Part shown: positions 15,898 to 24,120 of the stretch, one piece after another | How the letters are laid out: each line of letters opens with the position of its first letter | How positions within the stretch are numbered: position 1 is the first letter of the stretch | Source of the DNA: Bacillota bacterium | Lineage (GTDB): Bacteria; Bacillota; Clostridia; Christensenellales; Aristaeellaceae | DNA length: 25,935 nt | Direction of reading: 5' to 3' | Assembly (NCBI GenBank): GCA_023459675.1 | Contig: JAEWTC010000119.1 | Location: 1 to 25,935 of the forward strand | Program-made: the position numbers and the translations under genes | The notes under the pieces: generated by a model | The model's database searches: none | Told to the model about the DNA's origin: nothing | Seen by the model: only the letters and a program-made list of their open reading frames with translations

Positions 15898-17244
15898 TCA
15901 TTCCTGCGGCTTTATTTCCTCGGGCGACGCCGGGGGAATGATGCTGACCAAAGCGGTTTCCAGCCGGTGGTCGGTAATCGTTTCGGCTTTGATGTGCAGG
16001 CCGTAAACGTCCACCTCGGGGGTGGAGCCGTCCTCGGGGATGGTGTTGAAGCGGGAGAAAACCATGCCGCCCAGCGTATCATATTCCTCGTCTAGCGGCA
16101 GTTCCACTTGAAGCGCGTCTCCCAGCGTTTCCAGTTCCACGCTGCCGTCCACGCGCCATAAGTTGTCGCCGATTTTAACGACCTCGCTTTCCTCCGCGGG
16201 GTCGAACTCGTCGTAAATATTGCCCACGATCTCTTCCAGCAGGTCTTCCATGGTCACGATGCCGCTCATGCCGCCGTATTCGTCCACTACGACCGCCATA
16301 TGCACCTTCTGCTTTTGCATATTGCGAAACAGCACGTCCGCCTGTACGGTTTCGGGCACCAGATAGGCGGGCCGCAGCAGCGCGCGCAGCGCTTTGGGCT
16401 GTTTGTCCTGTGCGTTGATCAGAAAATCGCGCGTGTTGAGAATGCCGATAATATCGTCGATATCCTCATCGTATACCGGAAAGCGGCTGAGGCCGGAATC
16501 CCGTATTGTTTGAAGAATCTCTTCAAACGTATCCTCCACGTGGATGGCGACCACGTCCATGCGGTGAACCATCACGTATTCCGCCGTCGTGTTGTTGAAC
16601 TCGAAGATGTTTTCAATCATCTCGCGTTCGTCTTCCTGAATGGTGCCCTTTTCGCCGCCGATATCCACCATCAGGCGGATTTCCTCTTCGGTTACGGTGT
16701 TGCGGTCCGGGTGCGGGTTCACGCGCAGCAGGCGTAAAATACCGTTGGTGGAAACGGTCAGCAGCCAGACGACGGGCTTGAAAATTACCTGGGCGATGAT
16801 AATCACGCGGCAGGTGATCCGCGCTACCTTCTCGGGGTTTTGCATGGCGATGCGCTTTGGCGCAAGCTCGCCAAGCACCAGGGTAAAATAGCTCAGCAGG
16901 AGCGTCACCGCGATCATGCTCACGGTTTGCACCGCGGCCGGGGACAGCAGGGTAAACCCGCCCGCGAGCAGGGCTTTTGCGATGCGCCCCGCAATGTTGC
17001 TTGCGGCGAACGCACTTGCTAAAAATCCTCCCAGCGTGATCGCCACCTGAATGGTGGATAGAAAATCACTGGGGGATTCGGCCAGCCGAAGCATCATCGC
17101 GGCTTTTTTGTCGCCTTCTTCGGCTTGTTTTCGTACTCTATTTTCGTTGATGGAAATAACGGCAATTTCGGATGCGGCGAAAAATGCGTTGGTCAGAATC
17201 AGAACGAACTGAAGCAGTATATGACTGCCTATGGGGTCGTCCAA
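15898..17244 (-). CDS. CNNM/hemolysin-C-type membrane protein with CBS domains
   Basis: 448 residues. The N-terminal DUF21/CNNM transmembrane domain (about 1-185, four hydrophobic segments, with FFAASEIAVISINENRVR and TLVLGELAPKRIA) is followed by a CBS pair (about 205-330, VMVHRMDVVAIHVEDTF and VVVDEYGGMSGIVTMEDLLEEIVG). A CorC/HlyC domain follows at about 350-430 (WRVDGSVELETLGDAL...YDTLGGMVFSRF). Members are linked to magnesium/cobalt efflux or membrane integrity; despite the hemolysin name, toxin activity is not implied. Translation starts at TTG (17244) with GGAGG seven bases before, and no ATG fits better. It lies between glmS and the phosphate operon with its own promoter. Confidence 0.9.
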   Translation of the reverse strand: MDDPIGSHILLQFVLILTNAFFAASEIAVISINENRVRKQAEEGDKKAAMMLRLAESPSDFLSTIQVAITLGGFLASAFAASNIAGRIAKALLAGGFTLLSPAAVQTVSMIAVTLLLSYFTLVLGELAPKRIAMQNPEKVARITCRVIIIAQVIFKPVVWLLTVSTNGILRLLRVNPHPDRNTVTEEEIRLMVDIGGEKGTIQEDEREMIENIFEFNNTTAEYVMVHRMDVVAIHVEDTFEEILQTIRDSGLSRFPVYDEDIDDIIGILNTRDFLINAQDKQPKALRALLRPAYLVPETVQADVLFRNMQKQKVHMAVVVDEYGGMSGIVTMEDLLEEIVGNIYDEFDPAEESEVVKIGDNLWRVDGSVELETLGDALQVELPLDEEYDTLGGMVFSRFNTIPEDGSTPEVDVYGLHIKAETITDHRLETALVSIIPPASPEEIKPQE

Positions 17245-17294
17245 GGATTAGCCCTCCTTCGGTCGGTGCAGCGGGAACTTGGTCGCGATAGAAT

Positions 17295-17303
17295 ATTATA
17301 CCA
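17295..17303 (-). promoter_or_regulatory. extended -10 promoter of the CNNM gene
   Basis: On the minus strand TGG-TATAAT (17303 to 17295), a perfect -10 with a TGN extension, about 50 bp before the TTG start. No clear -35 box is present. Confidence 0.6.
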
Positions 17304-17440
17304 CAAGCGGTGGCAATCCCGCTACTGCCTGCGCGCAGGAAAACAGGCGGCGGAACAAAAACCGGCGGCCGATTTCCAGAATATGGAGTTTCGTATCGCT
17401 GTATCAGCGCTTTTTATCCTGCCGCAGGGCGCCCGCGCCG

Positions 17441-19087
17441 TTACCCCTTCGCGCCCGGAAAACGGACGGTGATGCGCGTGCCCTTGTCAACGGCGCTCTC
17501 CAGGTCCACAGCCGCGCCGTGGAGCTGCGCGCCGTTTTTCACGATGGACAGGCCCAGCCCCGTGCCGCCGGTTTCCTTGGAACGGCTGGAATCCACGCGG
17601 TAGAAGCGCTCGAATACCCGGTGATGGTGCTCTGGCGGAATGCCCATCCCCGTATCCTTCACGGTCAGGAAGGGTTGGCCGCCGTCCGTGCCAACGGTTA
17701 CGCGCACGCTGCCCTTGGGCTTGTTGTACTTGATGGCGTTGTCGATCAGGTTAACCGTCATTTCCTCCAGCAGGGTACGGTCGCCGGTAACGACGGCCGT
17801 TTCGCCCTCCACGGCCAGCGTAACGTCGCTTTTCACCGCGTAATCCTTGAGCTTTGCCACGCAGTGCTGCGCGAGCGCAAGCAAATCCACCGGCTGGCGC
17901 ATCTGCGTCATGCCCTCATCCAGCTTGGACAGCCGCAGGATGTCCTCCACCAGGGATACGAGGTGCAGGCTTTCCGTATGAATTTTCCTGCCGAGCGCGG
18001 CGGTATCCTCCGGCTTGGCAAGCCCGGTTTCCAGCAGCTCCGCGTATCCGGAGATCGTGGTCAGCGGCGTGCGCAGCTCGTGGCTCACGTTGGCGGTGAA
18101 CTGCTTTCGGTTCTGTTCGGCGGTCTGCGCCTCGGTGATGTCCTGCAAAAGCAGCACCATGCCCGTTTCGCCTTCGGCCGGGCTGGAGGACACGTGGTAG
18201 GTGCGCCCGCCGGCGCGCATTTCGCCGCTGCCGCCCTTTTCGGCAAGGATCCGCATCAGCGTTTCATGGCGGTTGATCTCCAACAGCGCTTTGCCGGTCA
18301 GCTCGCTCTGCCCGGCGTTCAAAATCTGGCGCGCCGCTGGGTTAATCACCAGAATGCGGTTCCCTTCGCCCAGCACGATCAGGCCCTCCCGCAGCCCCTT
18401 GAGCATGACCGCGACCTCGGTTTCATGTCGCTTCTGGTTTTGCAGCTGCTCGGCAATCCGGCGGTTCTGCGCGTCCATACGCCGGAGCATGGGGGAGAAC
18501 TCCTCGTAGGCGTCGCTTTGCAGCGGATCGTCCAGGTTGATGCGGTTCAGCGGGCTGACGAGGGATTTCGTGATCGGCTTGGCCAGCTGATAGGAAAGCA
18601 CCGCGGATACGGCAAGCCCCAGCGTAATCCAGCCGAGCATCCCGCGGATCGTGGCCCAGATGTTTTTCTGCGCTCCGGCCACGCGGATCACGTAATCGGC
18701 GTTCAGCTTGCGCGCGTAATAGAAGCTGGTCTCGCCGACGGTTGCGCTGGAACGGCTCGCGCTGCCCTCGCCGCTTGCAATTGCCTCGGCGATCTCGGGC
18801 CTGTCGGCATGGTTGTCCATCCGAACGACGTCGGCCTGGCTGTCGAACACCACGGTGCCGTCCGTGTGGATCAGGGTAACGCGGCCCACGAGGATGCTGT
18901 TCTTGAGGAACGCCACCGGGTCGGGCTGGTACGCAAGCATGCTTGCCAGCGTATCCGCCTCTTCCTGCAAATCCGTTTGCAGCTGGCGGCTGAAATACAG
19001 GTACATCCCGCCGATCAGAAGGATGGACAGCAATAGCGAGATCAGCAGGGAAAACAATACAAGGCTTCGGAACAGCTTCTTTCTCAC
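17441..19087 (-). CDS. phoR: phosphate-regulon sensor histidine kinase
   Basis: 548 residues. TM1 is at about 8-31, an extracytoplasmic segment of about 110 residues follows, TM2 is at about 148-168, and then come a short HAMP-like linker and a PAS domain (about 225-320, EGLIVLGEGNRILVINPAARQIL). The HisKA domain has FTANVSHELRTPLTTISGYAEL (phospho-acceptor His336) and the HATPase domain has LIDNAIKYN, VKDTGMGIPPE and GGTGLGLSIVK. It autophosphorylates and passes phosphate to the regulator encoded just before it. Translation starts at GTG 19087, where GTGA overlaps the regulator stop, with GGAGG seven bases ahead. The place at the end of a pst-phoU operon marks it as the PhoR of this organism. 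Confidence 0.9.
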   Translation of the reverse strand: MRKKLFRSLVLFSLLISLLLSILLIGGMYLYFSRQLQTDLQEEADTLASMLAYQPDPVAFLKNSILVGRVTLIHTDGTVVFDSQADVVRMDNHADRPEIAEAIASGEGSASRSSATVGETSFYYARKLNADYVIRVAGAQKNIWATIRGMLGWITLGLAVSAVLSYQLAKPITKSLVSPLNRINLDDPLQSDAYEEFSPMLRRMDAQNRRIAEQLQNQKRHETEVAVMLKGLREGLIVLGEGNRILVINPAARQILNAGQSELTGKALLEINRHETLMRILAEKGGSGEMRAGGRTYHVSSSPAEGETGMVLLLQDITEAQTAEQNRKQFTANVSHELRTPLTTISGYAELLETGLAKPEDTAALGRKIHTESLHLVSLVEDILRLSKLDEGMTQMRQPVDLLALAQHCVAKLKDYAVKSDVTLAVEGETAVVTGDRTLLEEMTVNLIDNAIKYNKPKGSVRVTVGTDGGQPFLTVKDTGMGIPPEHHHRVFERFYRVDSSRSKETGGTGLGLSIVKNGAQLHGAAVDLESAVDKGTRITVRFPGAKG

Positions 19088-19758
19088 GGCGCTTCCTCCA
19101 GCTTATAGCCAACGCCGCGCACGGTGAGGATCAGCTCGCCGCAGGCGCCCAGTTTCAGCCGCAGGGAGCGGATGTGCACGTCCACCGTTCGGGTATCGCC
19201 CGCGTAGTTGAGCCCCCAGACGTCGTCCAGCAGCATATCGCGCGTTACGGCTTTCCCGCTGTGCGCCATTAAAAACGCAAGCAGCTCAAACTCCATATGC
19301 GTCAGCTCCACGGTTTCCCCGTCCGCAAGCACCAGATGGCGGTCGCGGTCCAGCGTCAGGCCGCCAACCGTCAGCACCGCTTCGGCCGGCTCGTCCGCGC
19401 TGCGGCGAAGCAGCGCCTTCACGCGCGCCAGGAGCTCCATCACCCCGAAGGGCTTGGACAGGTAATCGTCCGCGCCCGCGTCCAGCCCGCGCACCTTATC
19501 CATTTCGGTGCCCTTGGCGGTCACAAGAATCACGGGCAGGCGCTTGGTTCTGGGCTCGCGCCGCAGGCTCTGTAACAGCGCGATGCCGTCCTCGCCGGGC
19601 AGCATCACGTCCAGAAGCACGAGGGAGGGCAGGGTTTTCTTGATCGCCGTGCGGAACGCCGCGGCGCTTGCGAAACCTTCTGCTTCAAAACCGGCCTGCT
19701 TGAGCGCGTACAGCTCCAGCTCGCGTACGCCGGTATCGTCTTCCACGATATGGATCAT
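19084..19758 (-). CDS. phoP: phosphate-regulon response regulator, OmpR/PhoB family
   Basis: 224 residues. The receiver domain (1-118) has acidic pocket E6-D7-D8, phospho-acceptor D50 in LLDVMLPGEDG, T80 and K102 (LSKPFG), all intact. The C-terminal winged-helix DNA-binding domain (about 130-222) has ELTHMEFELLAFLMAHSGKAVTRDMLL and the RTVDVHIRSLRLKL recognition helix, and ends VRGVGYKLEE. It probably binds the 11-bp-spaced hexamers in front of pstC and pstS, making the operon autoregulated; that is inferred from the boxes and the gene order. ATGA overlaps the phoU stop, with AAGGAG ten bases before the ATG. It could equally be named PhoB. Confidence 0.92.
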   Translation of the reverse strand: MIHIVEDDTGVRELELYALKQAGFEAEGFASAAAFRTAIKKTLPSLVLLDVMLPGEDGIALLQSLRREPRTKRLPVILVTAKGTEMDKVRGLDAGADDYLSKPFGVMELLARVKALLRRSADEPAEAVLTVGGLTLDRDRHLVLADGETVELTHMEFELLAFLMAHSGKAVTRDMLLDDVWGLNYAGDTRTVDVHIRSLRLKLGACGELILTVRGVGYKLEEAP

Positions 19759-20411
19759 CGAAGCACGTCTCCTTTATACAGGCCGGTCACACAGTACTCC
19801 ACCCATTCGGCAATGTTGGTTGCGTGGTCGCCGATCCGCTCGTAGTATTTGGCGATCATCAGGTAGTCCATGCCTTCCACGCTGCGCGAGGAATCCTTGA
19901 CCAGAAAATCGATGATTTCCTGCTTTACTTCCACAAACAGGTTGTCCACAATATCGTCGTCTTGAATCACGATGCGGGCAAGCTCCACGTCCGCGCGTAC
20001 GTAGGCGTCCACGGCGCGGTGCACCATATCCACCGCCGTGCGGGACATGGCCAGAAAGTGCTCCGGCAGCTTGATCACCCCGTACTGCATCATGGTGACG
20101 ATCTCGCTGATGTCTGCCGCGTGGTCGGCGATGCGTTCCATATCCGTGATCATTTTCAGCGCCGACGATACCACGCGCAGGTCGTGGGCCACTGGCTGGC
20201 GGGTTAAAAGCATCCGCAGGCACAGGCTTTCAATCTCGCGCTCCTTGCGGTCGATCACGGCGTCGCCCTCGATGATCTCTTTGGCGCGTTTCACGTCCAG
20301 GGTCTGCAGCACTTCGCTGGCGTCCTCCAGGGTATTTTCAATCATGCCGCACATTTCGATCATCTGCCGGTTCAAAAGCTCCACCTGAGCGTCGAACAGA
20401 TTCTTCTTCAT
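19755..20411 (-). CDS. phoU: phosphate signaling protein PhoU
   Basis: 218 residues, all helical, in two repeats of a three-helix bundle as in other PhoU proteins. Metal-site-type acidic clusters are seen in repeat 1 (ITDMERIADHAADISEIV, about 86-103) and repeat 2 (IAKYYERIGDHATNIAEWVEY, about 189-209). PhoU links the Pst transporter to PhoR and silences the regulon when phosphate is plentiful. The start ATG shares one base with the pstB stop (TGATG) and GGGAGG precedes it; phoP follows with an ATGA overlap. Confidence 0.95.
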   Translation of the reverse strand: MKKNLFDAQVELLNRQMIEMCGMIENTLEDASEVLQTLDVKRAKEIIEGDAVIDRKEREIESLCLRMLLTRQPVAHDLRVVSSALKMITDMERIADHAADISEIVTMMQYGVIKLPEHFLAMSRTAVDMVHRAVDAYVRADVELARIVIQDDDIVDNLFVEVKQEIIDFLVKDSSRSVEGMDYLMIAKYYERIGDHATNIAEWVEYCVTGLYKGDVLR

Positions 20412-21160
20412 CAGCCGAACCTCCCTGTGATATAGTCTTCGGTTCTCGTATCCTGCGGCATGGAGAACAGGTTTTGGGTCTCGCCGGTTTCAATCACTTC
20501 ACCCAGAAGGAAAAACGCCGTGGAATCGCTGATGCGCAGCGCCTGCTGCATGTTGTGGGTCACGATGGCGATGGTGTATTTCTGCTTGAGCTCTACGGCA
20601 AGCTCTTCAATTTTTCCGGTGGAAATCGGGTCCAGCGCCGAGGTGGGTTCGTCCATCAGCAGCACTTCCGGCTGTACGGCCAGAGCGCGGGCTATGCACA
20701 GCCGCTGCTGCTGCCCGCCGGACAGGCCCAGCGCGCTGTTGTTGAGGCGGTCTTTCACCTCGTCCCAGATCGCCGCGTCGCGCAGGGAGCGCTCCACCAT
20801 TTCGTCCAGCATCGCCTTGCGGCGTGTGCCGTGGGTGCGCGGGCCGTAGGCGATGTTGTCGTACACGGTCATGGGGAAGGGGTTGGGTTTCTGGAAAACC
20901 ATGCCCACGCGCTTGCGCAGCAGGTTTACGTCCATATCTCCGTAGATATTTTCGCCGTCCAGGGTGACGCTCCCTTTAATGCGGCAGCCAGGCACCAGAT
21001 CGTTCATCCGGTTCAGCGTTTTAATCAGCGTGGATTTGCCGCACCCGGACGGGCCGATGAACGCGGTGATGCGGTTTTCCTCAATTTGCATATTCACGTT
21101 CTTCAGCGCCTGAAAATCGCCGTAGAACAGATCCAGGTTTTGAATGTCGATTTTGCTCAT
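20411..21160 (-). CDS. pstB: phosphate ABC transporter ATP-binding protein
   Basis: 249 residues, the standard PstB size. Walker A GPSGCGKST is at 36-44, then a Q-loop in GMVFQKPNPFPMTVYDN, signature LSGGQQQRLCIARALA and Walker B VLLMDEPTSALDP, with the switch His in IAIVTHNMQQA. FQKPNPFPMTVYDN and EYITGRFG-like (EDYITGRFG) ends are hallmarks of phosphate-specific members. It hydrolyses ATP on the inner face of the PstC/PstA channel. AAGGAG lies seven bases before the ATG, and pstA ends three bases upstream. Confidence 0.97.
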   Translation of the reverse strand: MSKIDIQNLDLFYGDFQALKNVNMQIEENRITAFIGPSGCGKSTLIKTLNRMNDLVPGCRIKGSVTLDGENIYGDMDVNLLRKRVGMVFQKPNPFPMTVYDNIAYGPRTHGTRRKAMLDEMVERSLRDAAIWDEVKDRLNNSALGLSGGQQQRLCIARALAVQPEVLLMDEPTSALDPISTGKIEELAVELKQKYTIAIVTHNMQQALRISDSTAFFLLGEVIETGETQNLFSMPQDTRTEDYITGRFG

Positions 21161-21163
21161 AGC

Positions 21164-22069
21164 TTACTCCTTCACGATTTTGCGGGAGATGAGGCGGGAG
21201 ATCCCGTTCATCGCCAGCACGAACACCAACAGCACGGTCGCCGCCGCGTATGCCTTGCCGACGAACAAGCCCTCGCCCGACAGCATATACATGTGCACCG
21301 CTAGCGTGCTTCCCGAGGACGTGATGCCGGACGCCATTTTCGCCACCGTGCCCGCGGTAAACAGCAGCGCCGCGGTTTCGCCCACGATGCGGCCGATGGC
21401 CAGCACAATGCCCGCGAAGATACCGGGCGCGGCGGGGGGCAATACGATGCGGAACACCGTGCGAAGCTTCCCCGCGCCCAGCCCGTAGCTGCCTTCGCGG
21501 TAGCTGGTGGGCACGGATAAGAGCGCTTCCTCGGTGGTGCGCATGATCAGCGGCAGGATCATCAAAGAAAGCGTCAGCGCGCCCGCGAGCATCGACATCC
21601 CAAAACCCAGCGCGATCACGAAAAACACCATGCCGAACAACCCGTAAATTATGGAGGGAATACCGGCCAGCGTTTCCGCCGTCACCCGGATGGCCTTAAC
21701 GATGAACGAGTTGCGACGGGAGTATTCGCTCAGGTATACCGCGCCGCCGATGCCGATGGGCACCGCGATGAACAGCGACAAGAACGTGATGACGAGCGTG
21801 TTGATCAGCGACGGCAGGAGGCTTTGATTTTCGGTCGTGAACTTGACCGAGAACAAATCCCAGCTCAGGTTGGGAATACCCTCGACGAGAATGCTGAGCA
21901 CCACCTGCAAAAACAGGAACACGGTAACCGCGATGCAAAGCACCGTCACAAGCCGGATCAGCGCCGAGAAGGGATGGCGGCGTACGCGCAGCCTCCATGC
22001 CCGCGCTTTGGTACGCAAGGCATCGGCGCGGCTTTTGTGCGCGGGGGCGGTCGGGTTTTGATTGTTCAT
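21164..22069 (-). CDS. pstA: phosphate ABC transporter permease
   Basis: 301 residues. A basic cytoplasmic N-terminus of about 40 residues is followed by six hydrophobic segments and the permease EAA loop that docks PstB, TSYREGSYGLGAGKLRTVFRIVLPPAAPG (in pieces: TSYREGSYGLGAGKL, then RTVFRIVLPPAAPG). IGRIVGETAALLFTAG near the fifth helix is a PstA hallmark. The start ATG overlaps the pstC stop as ATGA, with GGAGGGTGG upstream. It pairs with PstC to form the membrane channel. Confidence 0.96.
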   Translation of the reverse strand: MNNQNPTAPAHKSRADALRTKARAWRLRVRRHPFSALIRLVTVLCIAVTVFLFLQVVLSILVEGIPNLSWDLFSVKFTTENQSLLPSLINTLVITFLSLFIAVPIGIGGAVYLSEYSRRNSFIVKAIRVTAETLAGIPSIIYGLFGMVFFVIALGFGMSMLAGALTLSLMILPLIMRTTEEALLSVPTSYREGSYGLGAGKLRTVFRIVLPPAAPGIFAGIVLAIGRIVGETAALLFTAGTVAKMASGITSSGSTLAVHMYMLSGEGLFVGKAYAAATVLLVFVLAMNGISRLISRKIVKE

Positions 22070-22920
22070 GATTCCACCCTCCTGTGCAGCGCGGAGAAAA
22101 GAAGGTTGATCATCAAAATGAAAACGAACAGCACCACGCCCGTTGCGATCAGCGCTTCACGGTGCAGATCGGCGGCGTAGCCCATCTCGGTAACGATGTT
22201 GGTGGTCAGCGTCCGGATGCCCTTGAGGATGCCCGCGGGCATGCGCGCCTGGTTGCCCGCCACCATCACCACGGCCATGGTTTCGCCGATGGCGCGGCCG
22301 ATGCCCAGCACCAGCGCGGCCATGATGCCGCTCTTGGCCGCCGGCACCACGGCGCGGAACACGCTGCGCTCCTGCGTAGCCCCCAGCGCAAGGCTTCCTT
22401 CATAATAATGCTCCGGTACGGCCTTTACGGAGCTGTACGTGAGCTGGATAATGGTGGGCAAAATCATCATCGCAAGCAGAATGGACGCCGTCAGAATGCT
22501 GAAGCCCGTGCCGCCGAAGGTCTCGCGCACGAACGGCACCAGCGTGCGGATGCCGAAGAACCCGTACACCACCGACGGGATCCCCGCCATCAGCGCGATC
22601 ATCGGCTCCAGAACGCGCATCACCTTTTTGGAACTGAACTGCGCCATATACACGCCCCCCAGCACGCCCACAGGCCCTCCCAGCAAAATGGCCCCGGCGG
22701 TCACGTAGAGGCTTCCCACGATCATCGGCAGAATGCCGAAGATATTGTTGAGCGGTTTCCACGTCGTTCCCGACAGGAAGGAGAACACGTTGACCTCCGC
22801 AAAGAAGGGCAGCCCGGTCATGAACAGGTATACGCAGATCAGAAGCACCGCGGCCACGCATACGCAGGCCGCCGCTATGAAGACCCAGCGCATCGCCTTT
22901 TCTTTGAACCTCATCCGCAT
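22066..22920 (-). CDS. pstC: phosphate ABC transporter permease
   Basis: 284 residues from the ATG at 22920, with six hydrophobic segments. The PstC-type EAA loop YYEGSLALGATQERSVFRAV is followed by IGRAIGETMAVVMVAGNQA; IPSVVYGFFG and TTWKPLNNIFGILPM are also typical. A much longer open frame upstream (to 23037) runs through the promoter and PhoP boxes and is not used. Start choice between 22920 (MRMRF) and 22914 (MRF) is close: AGGAAGG lies four and ten bases before them, respectively. It is the first gene of the operon pstC-pstA-pstB-phoU-phoP-phoR. Confidence 0.94.
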   Translation of the reverse strand: MRMRFKEKAMRWVFIAAACVCVAAVLLICVYLFMTGLPFFAEVNVFSFLSGTTWKPLNNIFGILPMIVGSLYVTAGAILLGGPVGVLGGVYMAQFSSKKVMRVLEPMIALMAGIPSVVYGFFGIRTLVPFVRETFGGTGFSILTASILLAMMILPTIIQLTYSSVKAVPEHYYEGSLALGATQERSVFRAVVPAAKSGIMAALVLGIGRAIGETMAVVMVAGNQARMPAGILKGIRTLTTNIVTEMGYAADLHREALIATGVVLFVFILMINLLFSALHRRVES

Positions 22921-22961
22921 TTGGCCTTCCTTTCCCCTTACATTTCTTTTATACAATGGTA

Positions 22962-23015
22962 AGAATAGCGTCGCGATGTAATGCAAACGTACTGCCGATG
23001 TTAAAAGTATGTAAA
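22962..23015 (-). promoter_or_regulatory. PhoP-box array and -10 of the pstC operon
   Basis: Reading the minus strand, hexamers TTTACA (23010-23015), TTAACA (22999-23004), AGTACG (22988-22993, weak) and ATTACA (22977-22982) follow each other at exactly 11 bp. A 9-bp gap then leads to TATTCT (22962-22967) as the -10. This fits the TT(A/T/C)ACA direct repeats of Bacillus PhoP-activated promoters, which lack a good -35. The leader to the start is about 35 nt. Confidence 0.75.
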
Positions 23016-23051
23016 ATCCGCTGCGTTCTGCGCGCAATATGGGGAATCGTT

Positions 23052-23105
23052 TTTACAAAACCTTTACGTTGCCGGAATTTGCGTTTTACATTGCCGCCTT
23101 ACAAT
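23052..23105 (+). promoter_or_regulatory. PhoP-box array and -10 of pstS
   Basis: TTTACA (23052-23057), TTTACG (23063-23068), GGAATT (23074-23079, weak) and TTTACA (23085-23090) at 11-bp period, a 9-bp gap, then TACAAT (23100-23105). The geometry is identical to the divergent pstC array, including a poor third hexamer. Confidence 0.75.
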
Positions 23106-23151
23106 GACAGCGTAAACCGAAATGAACCGAGTTTGAAAGGATTGGAACATC

Positions 23152-23994
23152 ATGAAAAAATTCTTGGGTATCCTACTGGCGCTCGTTATGGTCGCATCCC
23201 TTGCCACCGCTTTCGCCGGCAACGACATCGTCGTCATCAGCCGTGAAGAGGGCTCCGGCACCCGCGGCGCGTTTGTGGAACTCACCGGCGTGCAGGAAAA
23301 AGACGCCGCCGGCAATAACGTGGACAACACCACCGTCGAAGCCATCATCCAGAGCGGCACTGCGGCCGTCCTCACCACCGTGCAAAGCACGCCCGACGCG
23401 ATCGGCTACATCTCTCTGGGTTCCCTCAACGACACCGTCAAGGCCGTGAAGGTGGAAGGCGTGGACGCGACCGTGGAAAACATCCTGGCCGGCACCTACG
23501 TTCTCTCCCGTCCGTTCAACATCGCCGTCAAAGGCGAACCCAGCCCACTGGTTGCCGATTTCATCGCCTGGATCTTCTCTGAAGAGGGTCAGGCCATCGT
23601 CACCGAGCATCACTACATCACCGAAGGCTTCAGCGAATACGTTCCCGCCGATGTGGAAGGCAAGATCGTCGTGGGCGGCAGCACCTCCGTGTACCCCCTG
23701 ATGCAGGCGTTCGAAGAAGCCTATGAAGCTGTCAAGGGCGGCAAGGTGGATATCGAAGTGCAGGGCGGCGGCTCCACCGTGGGCATGACCGGCGCGATCG
23801 ACGGCACGTTCCAGATCGGCATGGCCAGCCGCGAGCTCAAGGAGAGCGAACTTACGGAACTCACCCCCTATGTGATCTGCATGGACGGCATCGCCGTGGT
23901 CGTCAATACTGAAAACATGGTGGAAAACCTCACCCTGGCGCAGATCAAGGACATCTTCACCGGCGCGGTCACCACTTGGGACGCCGTGAAGTAA
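23152..23994 (+). CDS. pstS: phosphate-binding protein PstS with permuted domain order
   Basis: 280 residues. A signal peptide (1-22, ...SLATAFA) with a signal-peptidase I style end and no lipobox Cys is followed by GNDIVVISREEGSGTRGAF. In canonical PstS that segment follows the first domain's IFTGAVTTWDAV. Here the canonical C-terminal half comes first (about 25-160: REEGSGTRG, AIGYISLGSLND, RPFNIAVKGEPS, FSEEGQAIVTEHHYI). The canonical N-terminal half comes second (170-280: GKIVVGGSTSVYPLMQAFEE, VQGGGSTVG, IGMASRELKES, DGIAVVVN, IKDIFTGAVTTWDAVK) and ends there. All expected phosphate-site segments are present once, so it should be functional. Role: captures phosphate outside the membrane for PstCAB. 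The ATG follows GAAAGGA. It is transcribed divergently from pstC and is followed by a terminator. Confidence 0.9.
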   Translation: MKKFLGILLALVMVASLATAFAGNDIVVISREEGSGTRGAFVELTGVQEKDAAGNNVDNTTVEAIIQSGTAAVLTTVQSTPDAIGYISLGSLNDTVKAVKVEGVDATVENILAGTYVLSRPFNIAVKGEPSPLVADFIAWIFSEEGQAIVTEHHYITEGFSEYVPADVEGKIVVGGSTSVYPLMQAFEEAYEAVKGGKVDIEVQGGGSTVGMTGAIDGTFQIGMASRELKESELTELTPYVICMDGIAVVVNTENMVENLTLAQIKDIFTGAVTTWDAVK

Positions 23995-24020
23995 GCCTTC
24001 GGATCTAAAACAAGACCCCT

Positions 24021-24057
24021 GAAGCCCCCGCAGCTGAAAGCCGCGGGGGCTTCCTTC
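24021..24057 (+). terminator. pstS terminator
   Basis: GAAGCCCCCGC (24021-24031) pairs perfectly with GCGGGGGCTTC (24043-24053); a weak tract CTTCT follows. Confidence 0.75.
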
Positions 24058-24120
24058 TGCCATTTTCTGTAGGCGGATACAAGCGCTGCCAGCCGTTGTC
24101 TTCCCGCAGGCGGTTTCCTA

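Noticed and set aside
15787..15900. glmS ribozyme upstream of glmS
   Set aside because: The leader is about 25 nt and contains none of the ribozyme core.
17279..19036. 585-codon plus-strand frame opposite phoR
   Set aside because: Mirror of the phoR reading frame with skewed composition; phoR has full domain motifs.
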